Shown here piece after piece: positions 62,529 through 64,000 of a stretch of DNA of 64,000 bases. The notes beneath the pieces are model-generated. The model had not been told where the DNA came from, did no database searches, and was given only the letters and a program-made list of their open reading frames with translations. The first letter of the stretch is position 1, and each line of letters starts with the position of its first letter. Source of the DNA: Nipponacmea schrenckii (taxonomy: Eukaryota; Mollusca; Gastropoda; Lottiidae); contig CM060200.1 of assembly GCA_030562195.1 (NCBI GenBank), positions 28,125,023 to 28,189,022 of the forward strand, written 5' to 3'. The translations under genes and the position numbers were made by a program.

Positions 62529-63679
62529 CTAGAATTGCTTACAATTATGAACGTATTTCGAGAGCCTTAAAATATTATGTAGGCTAAATTTGCAATGACC
62601 TACATCTAGACAATATATTGAATATCATTTGACCTAGTTTTCAAAGTCATAAAATAATTAGGTCACACCTTCCGTAACGGTTAATGATGGCGAAAATATG
62701 AAAATTATCAATTTTTGCTGTATTTAAGTACACTTATCTCTATGAATTTTTTTAAGTAAGCCAAATTAAAAAATATCTACTCGTAGACAATATATTGAAT
62801 ATTATTTGACCTAATTTTCAAGGTCATAGATTAAGTGGGTCACATCTTCCGTACCCGTTAAAGTGACCTAATTTTGAAAAAATCAAAATTTAAATAATTC
62901 GAAAGAAAATACGAAATTTGAAAATCGGTCTCCAAGAAAAGGTAGATAATGATCCATTGTATCTATGTGCTAAATTTCATCAAAATCGGTCTATCAGTAG
63001 TGTCTGAATTTCGGATTTAAGAATTGTAACGAAAATTCAAAATGGCGGCCGATATGGCAGCTTGACCTAATTATTTAGGTCAAATCAATTACTATTGACA
63101 AGTAATTTATAAAACAGTTTTCACTTTTCACCTAGCAGTTATAGACCGGAAGTTACGTAATTACGTCATTTGAGGCTAAACCGGAAGTGGAATTTTTTTT
63201 TCACATTTTTTCAAAAATTATAAACATATCGCCTATCAACTGGTAAAGTTTCAAAATTTTACCATTTATATTAAAGGAGAAATCACAGTCTGAAATTTTT
63301 GCCGATGACCCTTGAATATTGAATTGCAAATCGTGGATAAAATATTTAACCTAATTGCATAAAACCTATAATTGTTAGTTGACAAATACATTGAAGTTTT
63401 CAAATCTGAAAATCCGGTCAAAATCGAACTGAAAATAAACTTGCTAAAGCAAAAAAACCTGAACTTCCGGTTCTCACTTCCTGTCAGAGATAGAACTTCC
63501 GGTTTTGTTTTATTTGATAATTGAAATCATTCTAAGATCAACTGTAGATTTAGAATTTCTGCACCTTTTACCAGTTTGTCTGCAAACTCATCCAAGAATT
63601 ACAAAAAAAAAAAAAAAAATAAAATAAAATAATCCGAACGATTACAATACGTTTTCGCCAAAGTCGAAATACGTAATTA
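62529..63679 (+). mobile_element. Module A', complete with tail
   Basis: Copy of A, followed by poly(A), ATAAAATAATCCGAACGATT and a terminal hairpin (TACGTTTTCG with CGAAATACGTA, about 63650-63675). The inner 5' word GAACGTATTTCG is complementary to this tail. Polinton coding resumes within about 5 bp. Confidence 0.83.
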
Positions 63680-64000
63680 AAAATTTATTAATATCTCATC
63701 TAGACGATAAAATTACAAAGCAAAAATCAAATGTTAAAGATCTAATAAGTAACATCAAACCAGGTGTAAATGAAGAAAAATTAAAACAAGAATTAACTAC
63801 TCTAGAGACGAAACTTAATGATGACAGTAAACTAACAAAATTAAAACTTATGTTCGACAACAATTAGTTAATGTGGTTGATAAAATTCGGTTACAGAATT
63901 TAATGTCATTAATATCCAAATTAGATGATAAAATACCAAACAAAAATCAAATGTAAAACAACTTATATCTAATATTAAGCCAGGTATAAGCGAAGAAAAA
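63680..64000 (+). pseudogene. Polinton coiled-coil protein, continuation
   Basis: Resumes the frame interrupted at 52909 and encodes further ~74-residue repeats: LDDKITKQKSNVKDLISNIK and GVNEEKLKQELTTLETKLND, then a second LDDKI near 63920 and a third NIKPGI near 63975. One-base losses near 63838 and 63945 break the frame. The gene runs off the window end. Confidence 0.65.

Larger units (their letters stand above)
52909..63679 (+). mobile_element. 10.8-kb head-to-tail array of seven Helitron/Helentron-like modules
   Basis: The order is A, B, C, B', D, D', A', all in one orientation, each beginning CTAGA (52909, 53996, 55457, 57824, 59275, 60872, 62529). Module ends carry poly(A) and, where complete, a terminal hairpin. 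One arm of that hairpin is complementary to a word just inside the 5' end of the same family, a Helitron2/Helentron hallmark. There is no coding capacity, so all are non-autonomous. The array splits the Polinton coiled-coil frame, whose reading resumes right after it. Confidence 0.75.
44579..64000 (+). mobile_element. Polinton/Maverick fragment carrying nested insertions
   Basis: On the plus strand, integrase (split), adenovirus-type cysteine protease and a coiled-coil frame follow each other with little spacing, as in Polintons. Two large insertions (44893-51511 and 52909-about 63680) separate its pieces, and each junction restores coding continuity of the host element. Neither terminal inverted repeat nor polymerase B, ATPase or capsid genes are in the window; the element continues past 64000. 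Stops and indels show it is inactive here. Confidence 0.8.

Overview
This is animal nuclear DNA. Genes have GT-AG introns and sit far apart in AT-rich sequence crowded with transposable elements. A Polinton/Maverick, a Penelope-like element, a Ty3-type LTR element, Tx1/L1-like and CR1-like LINEs, TTAA-flanked MITEs and a 'pearl'-like element (a (CCGT)n tract followed by ~160-bp repeats) occur together. That mix suggests a marine lophotrochozoan, probably a mollusc; the phylum is an inference. A 500-N assembly gap lies at 39325-39824.

Layout. (1) 1-6700: two genes lie tail to tail. The plus-strand gene encodes a PIF1-family helicase that continues into a SAP-like motif and a PHD finger. The minus-strand gene encodes a P-element/THAP9-type transposase. 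The first helicase exon is inverted relative to the rest and is bounded by a 33-bp inverted repeat. (2) 7400-18830: two ordinary host genes head to head. On the minus strand is an eight-exon AAA+ ATPase gene, SPATA5L1/AFG2B, rebuilt here to 754 codons. On the plus strand is a four-exon gene for UQCRH, the complex III hinge protein. Minisatellites and MITEs fill their introns and the space between them. (3) 18830-24130: satellites, a fragmented NXPE/PC-esterase-like gene, two TTAA-flanked MITEs (one an almost perfect palindrome) and a LINE fragment. (4) 24133-28860: a complete Ty3-type LTR retrotransposon with a CCTTG target duplication and one nonsense codon. (5) 30144-35157: a long Tx1/L1-like LINE with a damaged polymerase active site. 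(6) 35586-39324: a pearl-like element, then ten copies of a 283-bp satellite that carries tRNA-type A and B boxes.

(7) 44579-64000 is a nest of insertions. The outermost layer is a Polinton with integrase, adenovirus-type protease and a repetitive coiled-coil frame. Its integrase is split by an LTR element (CATA duplication). Most of that element's interior has been replaced by two head-to-tail copies of a Penelope-like element with a GIY-YIG domain. The coiled-coil frame is split by a 10.8-kb head-to-tail array of seven Helitron/Helentron-like modules. Every module starts with CTAGA, and modules join at poly(A) tracts.

SPATA5L1 and UQCRH look functional. Most of the rest is mobile DNA at various stages of decay. 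The candidates for something undescribed are the helicase-SAP-PHD/P-transposase pair, the Helentron-like array with its nuclear-receptor-type sites, and the tRNA-promoter satellite.
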